A stretch of DNA of 9,267 bases from the NCBI GenBank assembly GCA_026389055.1, contig JAPLIO010000082.1, forward strand, positions 1 to 9,267, given 5' to 3'. Shown here piece by piece: positions 1-6,101 of this stretch. This DNA is from Candidatus Melainabacteria bacterium. GTDB lineage: Bacteria; Cyanobacteriota; Vampirovibrionia; Vampirovibrionales; JAJTHC01. The translations under genes and the position numbers were made by a program. The notes under the pieces are model-generated. The model searched no databases. It was not told the origin of the DNA and saw only the letters and a list, made by a program, of their open reading frames with translations. Position 1 is the stretch's first letter. Each line of letters opens with the position of its first letter.

Positions 1-11
1 ATCTATAAGAT

Positions 12-54
12 AAAAAACCGCCTCTTTGTTGATTAAACAGAGAGGCGGTTTTTT
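12..54. terminator. Bidirectional Rho-independent terminator
   Basis: The arms at 12-30 and 36-54 form a 19-bp stem with one G-T wobble around a 5-nt loop (GATTA). The GC-rich core CCGCCTCT/AGAGGCGG is flanked by six A on the left and a run of eight T on the right, so the hairpin has a U-tract when read in either direction. It lies 25 nt past the stop codon of the minus-strand gene at 80-709 and most likely ends that transcript. It could also end a plus-strand transcript entering from the left. Confidence 0.9.
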
Positions 55-79
55 TTATCAAGTCTAATAATGAATACGA

Positions 80-709
80 TTATTCAAATCGACCACGTTT
101 CGTCGTATCGTAAGAGCCAAACCCACCCGAATTAAATGCCATCAACCGTTTTTGCAATTGCTGAGCAATCACATCTGCATGTTTTTCTAAGGATCTATCT
201 GAAACACCCACTGCGGGGCGGGGCATTTTAACCGAAGCCAAGAAGTTGCGGAAGGTATCATAAATGTTCAATTGTATTTCTGAACAATGAATAATACCCG
301 TGCATTCTAGTTCCACACGGTAATCAGATTTTTCAAAATTATTCACTAATGCCATATGCCCATTATTCTGCAAAGAATTATTGAGAAACTTGTAGAATTG
401 TGTCATTCGTTCTGCATCAGGAGACCCCGAAACGAAGCCTCTATTGGGGAATTCATAAGTGCTAAAGTAGATTCTGACATAAGGAATGGCTTCTTGAGGC
501 AGTGCGAAACTACTAGTACGAGCAATTTTCTTAGGAGTTACTACCTTCTTAGTGGCTGCCTGTACCGTGGTATTGGCAATAAAGCCAGCGAAACCTAAGG
601 CTAAAACACCAACAGACAATGCCTGCACCAGTGCGAACCTAACGCCAAACGGCTTTGTTAGAATAACGGTTACTTGCTTAAAAATAGACTGAATAGGTTG
701 CATAGACAC
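80..709 (-). CDS. Hypothetical exported or membrane-anchored protein
   Basis: I do not recognise this 209-residue protein. The N-terminus has a basic stretch followed by a hydrophobic segment at about residues 25-45, then TTVQA-A, a plausible signal peptidase I site after residue 51; an uncleaved anchor is also possible. The next 20 residues are Lys/Thr-rich, like a linker. The rest (about 70-209) looks like one soluble domain with only two cysteines, C136 and C142, which could form a disulfide outside the membrane. The start is GTG at 709 with GGGAG six nt upstream (716-720); an in-frame ATG at 703 would sit 12 nt from that site and removes only two residues. It is separated from the phosphoesterase gene upstream by 124 nt and is followed by a strong terminator, so it is probably its own unit. 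Function unknown. Confidence 0.75.
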   Translation of the reverse strand: MSMQPIQSIFKQVTVILTKPFGVRFALVQALSVGVLALGFAGFIANTTVQAATKKVVTPKKIARTSSFALPQEAIPYVRIYFSTYEFPNRGFVSGSPDAERMTQFYKFLNNSLQNNGHMALVNNFEKSDYRVELECTGIIHCSEIQLNIYDTFRNFLASVKMPRPAVGVSDRSLEKHADVIAQQLQKRLMAFNSGGFGSYDTTKRGRFE

Positions 710-833
710 GGTTTTCTCCCGTTAGCTTAACATCATTAAGAGGTGGAAGGTTATCTTCTTATTCTTACTATGGCTTAACAGGCTAAAAACAAACATCCTG
801 CAATTGAAGGAGTTTGAACGCTACTGCTTTAAT

Positions 834-1895
834 TTATACCCCTAAAATCAAAGCTTGGATGGCAGGTAAAAGCTCTGCCTCAACCACTTCCACAGGCTTT
901 GCAACTGAAGCCCCAGCCGCTTTTTTATGCCCACCGCCATGGTAAAGCTTTCCCAATAGTTTGGCAACATCAATCGCATCCGTGTTAGACCGAAGACTTA
1001 GTTTGGTTGTGCCTTCAGGCGTTTCTTTAATAACAACAGAAACAACCGTATGCTTCGTTTCCCGCAATAAATCTATCAGCCCTTCAACGTGTTCTTCCAA
1101 GGCATTAAACTGATTGATTGCTGCTTGAGATACAACCGTCCAAACCAACTTGCCTTCTAGTGCCGTTTGGCTATGCAACATACAATGGGCGTGCAGTAAG
1201 GCTTGGCTTCTTGGTTTCTCTTCAAATATTTTTTGATAAATAGCCGTAACATCAATCCCTGTTGCGTGAAGCCTTGATGCCAAGGCAAACACCTTCGGGG
1301 TAGTACCGCTATGCCGAAACCCACCCGTATCAGTAATAAGGGTTACATACAAGCAAACCGCTGTATTGTAGGAGATAGGCACGCCCCACTCATCTAAAAT
1401 GTTGGCAATTACTTCGCCAGTAGCTGCCGCAATGGGTTCAATAATATTCAGTTGCCCAAAGCCTTCATTAGAAACATGATGATCAATATTCACTTGAGCT
1501 TTTGCGTTATTAAAATACCGTTTTACTTCCCCTAACCGACCTAATGAACCGCAATCAACTGAAATGCCAAGGTCGTATACAGGTAACAAACTATCTTTTG
1601 AAACTTCAATGGCTTTAACCTCATTAATCCCCGGCATAAAAGCGTAAATATCAGGCATTTTACCTGAAATAACACAATCAAATCGTTCAATATGAGGGTA
1701 GGTTTCCGTTAGCGAATGCTTCAGTGCTAACATAGAGCCAAGCGTATCACCATCTGGCCCAACATGAGCCGTAACAAAAATGGTTTTAGCTTGTTCTACA
1801 AGCGTTTTAAGCTGAGTATAAAGGGGGTTAGAAGACAAAACAGGTACAGGCTCCGACAAATTAAAATTGAAAAATGACTGCAATAAGCTTACCAT
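834..1895 (-). CDS. nrnA: DHH/DHHA1 phosphoesterase, NrnA-like oligoribonuclease/PAP phosphatase
   Basis: NrnA-type enzymes degrade nano-RNAs and dephosphorylate 3'-phosphoadenosine 5'-phosphate in the cytoplasm using two metal ions (family knowledge). Numbered from the ATG at 1895 (353 residues), the motifs are all present: HVGPDGDTLGS at 44-54 (metal ligands H44, D48, D50), SVDCGS with D114, the signature NIDHH at 136-140, TDTGG with D189, and the C-terminal substrate loop GGGHKKAAG at 320-328. The DHH domain covers about 25-190 and DHHA1 about 240-345. A longer reading starts at GTG 1922 but has no Shine-Dalgarno; ATG 1895 has AGG six nt upstream, and no conserved residue is lost, so I prefer it. 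It lies just after the cupin gene (36 nt from its stop, or 9 nt with the GTG start) and is probably cotranscribed with it. Other DHH-family activities such as c-di-AMP hydrolysis cannot be excluded. Confidence 0.9.
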   Translation of the reverse strand: MVSLLQSFFNFNLSEPVPVLSSNPLYTQLKTLVEQAKTIFVTAHVGPDGDTLGSMLALKHSLTETYPHIERFDCVISGKMPDIYAFMPGINEVKAIEVSKDSLLPVYDLGISVDCGSLGRLGEVKRYFNNAKAQVNIDHHVSNEGFGQLNIIEPIAAATGEVIANILDEWGVPISYNTAVCLYVTLITDTGGFRHSGTTPKVFALASRLHATGIDVTAIYQKIFEEKPRSQALLHAHCMLHSQTALEGKLVWTVVSQAAINQFNALEEHVEGLIDLLRETKHTVVSVVIKETPEGTTKLSLRSNTDAIDVAKLLGKLYHGGGHKKAAGASVAKPVEVVEAELLPAIQALILGV

Positions 1896-1931
1896 TGATT
1901 GCCTAAAAAAGGAAACAACCACTTACTAAGT

Positions 1932-2336
1932 TTAGCAACCACTCCGCTTGTAATCATCTTCCACCCGAACAATATCGGTTTCTTCAAACGATTGTCCTAA
2001 TTGAATTTCAATCAATTCTACAATATCTTGGCTTAAATTAGCTAGCCGATGCTTGGCTTCTTTAGGAATAAAAATATAAGAGCCAACAGGAGCATCCCAC
2101 GTTTTTTCATCCACCGTAATGGTTGCAACGCCTTTGGTTACAATCCAATGTTCTTCTCGGTGATGATGATACTGTAAGCTCAACCGTTGATTAGGCAATA
2201 CTTGTAGTTGTTTTAATTTATAATGATCTAAATCACGCAATACTAAATAATTTCCCCAAGGGCGATGTTCACCTGAAACAATAGAGGATTGTTCAATTTG
2301 CGTACCCACTAAAGAAGATTGAGAGTTGTTTTGCAT
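1932..2336 (-). CDS. Stand-alone cupin, mannose-6-phosphate isomerase type II C-terminal family
   Basis: This 134-residue protein is a single cupin like the C-terminal half of the two-domain mannose-1-phosphate guanylyltransferase/mannose-6-phosphate isomerase enzymes. Motifs: HRPWGNY at 24-30; cupin motif 1, RLSLQYHHHREEHW at 51-64, with likely metal ligands H57, H59 and E62; cupin motif 2, IPKEAKHRLAN, with H96; and the family tail VELIEIQLG...DIVRVEDDYKR at 106-131. The nucleotidyltransferase domain is absent and no separate copy lies nearby, so the protein may isomerise mannose-6-phosphate/fructose-6-phosphate for nucleotide-sugar supply or work on another sugar phosphate. The ATG at 2336 is preceded by AGAAAGG about 11 nt upstream. 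A promoter lies at 2391-2419, and the phosphoesterase follows closely, so this is the first gene of a two-gene unit. The fold assignment is firm; the substrate is inferred. Confidence 0.88.
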   Translation of the reverse strand: MQNNSQSSLVGTQIEQSSIVSGEHRPWGNYLVLRDLDHYKLKQLQVLPNQRLSLQYHHHREEHWIVTKGVATITVDEKTWDAPVGSYIFIPKEAKHRLANLSQDIVELIEIQLGQSFEETDIVRVEDDYKRSGC

Positions 2337-2390
2337 AGTGAAAGAAACCTTTCTTTAAAAGATAGAGAGCTGACTGTGAAACTTAGTACT

Positions 2391-2419
2391 ATTAAACCCA
2401 TAACATACGCTTCTGTAAA
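2391..2419 (-). promoter_or_regulatory. Sigma70-like promoter for the cupin-phosphoesterase unit
   Basis: Read on the minus strand, TTTACA (2414-2419, five of six to TTGACA) is followed after exactly 17 nt by TTTAAT (2391-2396, five of six to TATAAT). Transcription would begin near 2384, giving a leader of just under 50 nt before the cupin ATG at 2336. It lies in the 127-nt gap after ruvB, where I see no convincing terminator, so some read-through from ruvB is also possible. Confidence 0.6.
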
Positions 2420-2463
2420 GCGATGCACGACGCTACGTAACAATTTCTTGCGTAAAAATGCTA

Positions 2464-3546
2464 TTACCCCGCAAACCAGCCCAATTGCTCATACGCCTTG
2501 GGGGTTAATTGCCTGCCCCTAGGCGTGCGTGCTATAAAGCCCGCCTGCAACAAGTAAGGCTCAAACACATCTTCCACCGTGCGTAAATCTTCCCCCATCG
2601 CCGCAGCTACGGCTTCCAAGCCCACGGGGCCGCCATTAAAACTATCACGTATCACCTTTAAAAATGTACGGTCGCCAGTGTCCAATCCGTGGGAATCCAC
2701 CTCCAACAAGTCGAACGCTTCAGTTAGCAAGCTAGCATCAATCGCCACAGGCTTTTCCTGCTTCGGGCAAAGCACTTGGGCAATATCCCGAACACGCCGC
2801 AACAAGCGGTTAGCAATCCGAGGCGTACCACGGCTTCGGCTACCCAACAACAACGCCCCTTCATCGGTCAGCGGAATATTCAGTGTGTTGGCAGATTGCC
2901 GTAAAATTTCCGCCAATTCTTCAGGACTATAAAACTGTAGCCTGTGAATCATCCCGAATCTATCGCGAAGTGGATTGGATAACGAACCAGCCTTGGTTGT
3001 AGCCCCCATCAGCGTAAACCGAGGCAGCGGAACTCTCAAAAGCCGAGCAGTCGCCCCTTTGCCGAGCGTTCTATCGAGCGAAAAATCTTCCATGGCAGGG
3101 TACAAAATTTCTTCGGTGATTTTATTAAGCCGATGAATTTCATCAATAAACAGAATGCTATTAGGTTCAAGTGCCATCAATAAGCCCACCACGTCGCGAG
3201 GGCGTTCCAACGCAGGGGCGGAAGTGAGGTGGATTGGGGCTTGCATTTCGTTGGCTAAAACCAACGCCAAACTGGTTTTCCCTAAGCCAGGGGGTCCGTA
3301 AAACAGGATGTGGTCTAGGGCTTCATCTCTGGCTTTGCTGGCTTGCAAGGCAATTTGTAGCTGTTCCTTCAGGGCAGATTGCCCCACATAATCCGCCAAC
3401 GTTTTGGGGCGAAGCGATTGTTCCGTGCGTTCGTCTGCCAACGAGGCTTCTTCTTTCAGCAAAACAGACCGTTTGGGTGGTTGAATAAGTTTTTTAGCGG
3501 GTGTTTCTTCGGTATTATTTGAAGCCGATGATAAATGTAAAATCAT
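2464..3546 (-). CDS. ruvB: Holliday junction branch migration helicase RuvB
   Basis: RuvB is the AAA+ hexameric motor that, with RuvA, drives branch migration of Holliday junctions before RuvC cleavage. The 360-residue sequence is full length with a slightly long N-terminal tail (about 1-40, low conservation expected). Seen in order: SLRPKTLADYVGQ at 44-56; Walker A GPPGLGKTS at 84-92; Walker B LFIDEIH at 132-138; sensor 1 GATTKAG at 181-187; the arginine-finger region PLRDRFG at 192-198; sensor 2 RGTPRIANRLLRR at 239-251; and the winged-helix DNA-binding end with GFIARTPRGRQLT at 336-348. No key residue is missing. The start ATG at 3546 has only a weak AGAG about 10 nt upstream. ruvA and ruvC are not in the window. 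It diverges from feoA, and a palindromic repeat sits 23 nt in front of its start, so its promoter lies within or beyond that repeat; I found only a poor candidate. Confidence 0.97.
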   Translation of the reverse strand: MILHLSSASNNTEETPAKKLIQPPKRSVLLKEEASLADERTEQSLRPKTLADYVGQSALKEQLQIALQASKARDEALDHILFYGPPGLGKTSLALVLANEMQAPIHLTSAPALERPRDVVGLLMALEPNSILFIDEIHRLNKITEEILYPAMEDFSLDRTLGKGATARLLRVPLPRFTLMGATTKAGSLSNPLRDRFGMIHRLQFYSPEELAEILRQSANTLNIPLTDEGALLLGSRSRGTPRIANRLLRRVRDIAQVLCPKQEKPVAIDASLLTEAFDLLEVDSHGLDTGDRTFLKVIRDSFNGGPVGLEAVAAAMGEDLRTVEDVFEPYLLQAGFIARTPRGRQLTPKAYEQLGWFAG

Positions 3547-3569
3547 GGTTTGTTACTCTAGTTTTTTTT

Positions 3570-3667
3570 CGTGTCATTCCGAGCTTGTTTAGGCTGTCAT
3601 TTCGAGCTTGTCGAGAAATCCCCTTAGACAGACAAGGAGATTCCTCGGCTACGCTCGGAATGACACG
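3570..3667. repeat. REP-like palindromic repeat element
   Basis: A perfect 15-bp inverted repeat, CGTGTCATTCCGAGC at 3570-3584 and its reverse complement at 3653-3667, bounds a 98-nt element. Inside, 3572-3588 and 3595-3611 are near-identical direct copies (16 of 17) of TGTCATTYCGAGCTTGT, and a second inner inverted repeat (GAGAAATCCCCTT against AAGGAGATTCCTC, 11 of 13 pairs) makes the whole a nested hairpin. The core GTCATTCCGAGCGTAGCCGAGG resembles intergenic palindromic repeats found dispersed in many bacterial genomes. No coding capacity is credible. It sits between ruvB and feoA and would form a large hairpin in any ruvB leader RNA that starts upstream of it. Confidence 0.75.
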
Positions 3668-3735
3668 ATTAGTACATAATTATTAAGTTTACACGAATTG
3701 ACTAAAAATCACTAGCATTGCAACCGATAGTATCT

Positions 3736-3741
3736 TATAAT
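3736..3741 (+). promoter_or_regulatory. -10 box of the feoAB promoter
   Basis: A perfect TATAAT lies 43 nt before the feoA ATG. No good -35 box is found at 16-18 nt spacing (the sequence there is TAGCAT or similar), so the promoter is either weak or helped by an activator. Its position inside a Fur site supports it as the real feoA promoter. Confidence 0.6.
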
Positions 3742-3757
3742 AATGAGAATCATTAGC
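3739..3757 (+). promoter_or_regulatory. Fur box (iron-responsive operator) of feoAB
   Basis: The 19-mer AATAATGAGAATCATTAGC matches the Fur consensus GATAATGATAATCATTATC at 16 of 19 positions and contains the perfect inverted arms TAATGA and TCATTA around GAA. It overlaps the -10 box, so bound Fe-Fur would block RNA polymerase. This fits iron repression of the ferrous iron transporter genes directly downstream. Consensus and repression mode are established for Fur; binding here is inferred. Confidence 0.85.
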
Positions 3758-3784
3758 AATAAGCGAAGAAAGTAGTCTTTCAAA

Positions 3785-4075
3785 ATGGCAACTGCTCAGC
3801 ATTTTTTTACCAACTGGCTTAAGAATCCTCTCAAATTAATGCCCAATACCGCTTTTAATTTAGCTAGCGTGCTACCCAAAGCCGTTTGCGTCATAGAATC
3901 TATCCACTCCGAAGAAGCCCAGCTCATGTTGCTTCGGTTTGGCGTAGGCGTGGGCGATAAAATAACGGTATTGGCGAAACTACCCGCAGGAGGCCCTTTG
4001 GTTTTGCAATGCGGGCAAGTGGAATTAGCACTGGGGCAACAGTACGCCAGTGAAATTATGGTTCGTATTGTCTAG
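3785..4075 (+). CDS. feoA: Ferrous iron transport protein FeoA
   Basis: FeoA is a small cytoplasmic SH3-like protein needed for FeoB-driven Fe(II) uptake. The 96-residue product has the family pattern from about residue 24: the segment LRFGVGVGDKITVLAK at 50-65, then GGPLVLQCGQVELALGQQYASEIMV at 69-93 in two stretches, corresponding to the usual beta-barrel strands that end in A..I.V. The first 20 residues are an extra, poorly conserved tail; the next in-frame ATG (3839) would trim it but has no ribosome binding site. The ATG at 3785 is preceded by a weak purine tract (GAAGAAAG) about 12 nt upstream, and GAAAG-TAGT-CTTTC at 3768-3781 can fold into a small hairpin over it. feoB begins 23 nt after its stop, so the two genes form an operon behind the Fur box. 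Confidence 0.92.
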   Translation: MATAQHFFTNWLKNPLKLMPNTAFNLASVLPKAVCVIESIHSEEAQLMLLRFGVGVGDKITVLAKLPAGGPLVLQCGQVELALGQQYASEIMVRIV

Positions 4076-4098
4076 CGGAAAGCTGGTTACCCCTTATT

Positions 4099-6003
4099 AT
4101 GCACACGGAACTTGAACACGATTGCTGCCCCAGCGATGCCGTTTACAATAATTGTTCGCCTACGACGGCATTTTCTGCCCCGCTCAAGGTGGCTTCTGTT
4201 GCGTTGGCGGGCAACCCCAATGTGGGAAAATCCGTCTTTTTTAATGGGTTTACAGGGGTTTATGCCGAAGTTTCCAACTTCCCTGGTACGACTGTTAGTA
4301 TCAGTCAAGGACAGTTCTCAGCCTTTAAAGAGTGGAAATTGTTAGACACACCCGGTGTTTACGGGCTTTCTGGCTTAAGCGAAGAAGAACAAGTGGCAGA
4401 AACCGCCCTGTTTTCGGTGGATGTGGTGGTTAATGTTGTCAGTGCTTTAACCCTAGAACGAGATTTGTTTTTAACCCAACAGCTCATTGATTGGGGCTTG
4501 CCCCTTGTGTTGGCGGTGAATCAACTAGATGAAGCCGAAGCCAAGGGAGTTCGGGTTAATTTAGCGGTTTTAGCGGACCGCTTGCAAGTGCCTGTTGTGG
4601 GTTGCATCGCCACGCAAGGCAAGGGCTTTCAGGCGGTGCAACAACAAATTCCTTACGCCAAAAAGGGCAGAAAAACCCCCGAAATCATGAGCGATTCCGC
4701 CCAACTTCGCACGCTGGAAAGCACCGATAAAACGGCTCAATTGCGAATTTACGGACAACGTAGGCTCTATTTAAAACAATGGATTCCTAACCTCCTTTCC
4801 ACCAACACGGCGGAACAACTGGCATTAGTAACGCCATTACAAGCTTGGTTGAAATCCGTTCGGCAACAGGCAGGGCTGTTATTGTTGAACCCTTGGGTAG
4901 GCTCGTTTGCCTTAATTGGGGCGTTGTTACTGCTTTATCAGCTTATTGGTGTTTGGGTTGCGGGCGATTTAGTTGATTTGGTGGAAGGCTTTATGCAAAC
5001 CCACATTGAACCTGTTATTGCAGGCTGGGTAGGGTTGGCTTTGCCGAAGAATAATCCGCTGCACGCTTATTTATACCCTGTGTTGGCAGGCGAATTTGGC
5101 TTGCTGACGATGACCCCTCGGTACATTATTGGGGTATTAGCCCCGTTGGTTTTGGGCTTTAATTTGTATTTAGCTTTACTTGAAGATTGCGGTTATCTAC
5201 CCCGCCTAGCCACATTGAGCGATAGCGTTTTGCGTCGGATTGGGCTGAATGGGCGAGCGATTATTCCGCTGATTTTAGGGCTGGGTTGCGTTACGATGGC
5301 AACCATTTCCACAAGGGTTTTGACTTCTCAACGGGAACGCATTATTGCCAATACGCTGTTGGGTATTACCATTCCGTGTAGTGCCCAGTTGGGTGTGATT
5401 ATGGGGATGATGGCGTTTGCGGGCGGCTTCAAGGGATGGTTGGTTTATATGGGGTTTTTGACCTCGTTATTTTTGGGCATTGGCACGGTGCTGAACAAGG
5501 TGCTACCAGGCTATTCTACAGGCTTGGTGATGGATTTGCCGCCTATTCGGTTGCCCCGCCCTGTGAATGTGCTGAAAAAAACGTGGAATCGATCGTTGAA
5601 TTTTTTGAAAGAGGCAACACCGCTATTTGTGGTGGGGGCGTTGGTGGTTTCAATCGCTCAATTGACGGGCTTTTTGGGGTGGGTTCAATTAGCGTTGGGC
5701 GGTGTAACCAAAGCGGTTTTACATTTGCCTGAACAAGCCGCTGTGGCGTTCGTGATGGGTACAGTTCGTCGGGATTTTGGGTTGGCGGGTTTTTATGCCA
5801 TGAAAGATAGTTTGACCCCGATTCAGGTGTTGACGAGTTTGTTGGTGATGACGTTGTTTGTGCCGTGTTTGGCTTCGGCTACGGTTATGTGGAAGGAGCG
5901 GGGCTGGAAAGAGGGGGCTGGGGTGTTAGCTCTTTCTTGGGTTTTGGCGTTCATGGTTGGGGCTATCGCCTGCCGATTGCTGGAATGGATTCCTGTTTTG
6001 TAA
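4099..6003 (+). CDS. feoB: Ferrous iron transporter FeoB
   Basis: FeoB is the inner-membrane Fe(II) permease with a cytoplasmic G-protein domain. In this 634-residue protein the G domain covers about 33-185: G1 GNPNVGKS (38-45), G2 FPGTT (61-65), G3 DTPG (83-86), G4 NQLD (141-144), G5-like GCIAT (168-172). A linker of GDI type (about 195-255) leads to the permease (about 260-630) with two gate repeats: EDCGYLPR...LGLGCVTMA (362-401) and the stretch around IPCSAQL (425-431), then the conserved VRRDFG (556-561). It is shorter than the 770-residue E. coli protein but complete for the compact class. The first 30 residues carry H2, H7, C9, C10 and C19, an unusual potential metal-binding tail. The ATG at 4099 has no clear Shine-Dalgarno (GGAAAG is 18 nt away), so translation may be coupled to feoA. 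Its 3' end has a diverged partial copy at 6882-6980. Confidence 0.96.
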   Translation: MHTELEHDCCPSDAVYNNCSPTTAFSAPLKVASVALAGNPNVGKSVFFNGFTGVYAEVSNFPGTTVSISQGQFSAFKEWKLLDTPGVYGLSGLSEEEQVAETALFSVDVVVNVVSALTLERDLFLTQQLIDWGLPLVLAVNQLDEAEAKGVRVNLAVLADRLQVPVVGCIATQGKGFQAVQQQIPYAKKGRKTPEIMSDSAQLRTLESTDKTAQLRIYGQRRLYLKQWIPNLLSTNTAEQLALVTPLQAWLKSVRQQAGLLLLNPWVGSFALIGALLLLYQLIGVWVAGDLVDLVEGFMQTHIEPVIAGWVGLALPKNNPLHAYLYPVLAGEFGLLTMTPRYIIGVLAPLVLGFNLYLALLEDCGYLPRLATLSDSVLRRIGLNGRAIIPLILGLGCVTMATISTRVLTSQRERIIANTLLGITIPCSAQLGVIMGMMAFAGGFKGWLVYMGFLTSLFLGIGTVLNKVLPGYSTGLVMDLPPIRLPRPVNVLKKTWNRSLNFLKEATPLFVVGALVVSIAQLTGFLGWVQLALGGVTKAVLHLPEQAAVAFVMGTVRRDFGLAGFYAMKDSLTPIQVLTSLLVMTLFVPCLASATVMWKERGWKEGAGVLALSWVLAFMVGAIACRLLEWIPVL

Positions 6004-6089
6004 CAGCTGAAAACTGGTGTTAAAGATTGCTATGCCATTAGCCGATGGTAAATTGAAAGCCTTTTTCCCCTCATTTCAACCCTTTAATT

Positions 6090-6095
6090 AAGGAG
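6090..6095 (+). promoter_or_regulatory. Strong ribosome binding site before the pilin leader
   Basis: AAGGAG lies six nt before the ATG at 6102 and is the best Shine-Dalgarno sequence in the window. It fixes the start codon even though that ATG is out of frame with the pilin at the present repeat number. Confidence 0.85.
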
Positions 6096-6101
6096 ACTTT
6101 T

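Noticed and set aside
3570..3667. Miniature transposon (MITE) with terminal inverted repeats
   Set aside because: No target-site duplication is visible outside the arms, and the inner repeats fit a REP-like palindrome better.
3501..3686. Plus-strand open frame across the ruvB-feoA gap
   Set aside because: Its middle is a translation of the palindromic repeat (CREIP...DSSATLGMT), a common false protein produced by such repeats, and its start overlaps ruvB.
3718..3723. TTGCAA as the -35 box of feoA
   Set aside because: It is only 12 nt from TATAAT, too close for sigma70.
4087..4345. Extra open frames over the feoB start on both strands
   Set aside because: They overlap the conserved G1 and G2 region of FeoB and show no independent signals.
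6032..6091. A 19-residue upstream open frame ending next to the pilin ribosome binding site
   Set aside because: It has no convincing Shine-Dalgarno and is short enough to arise by chance.
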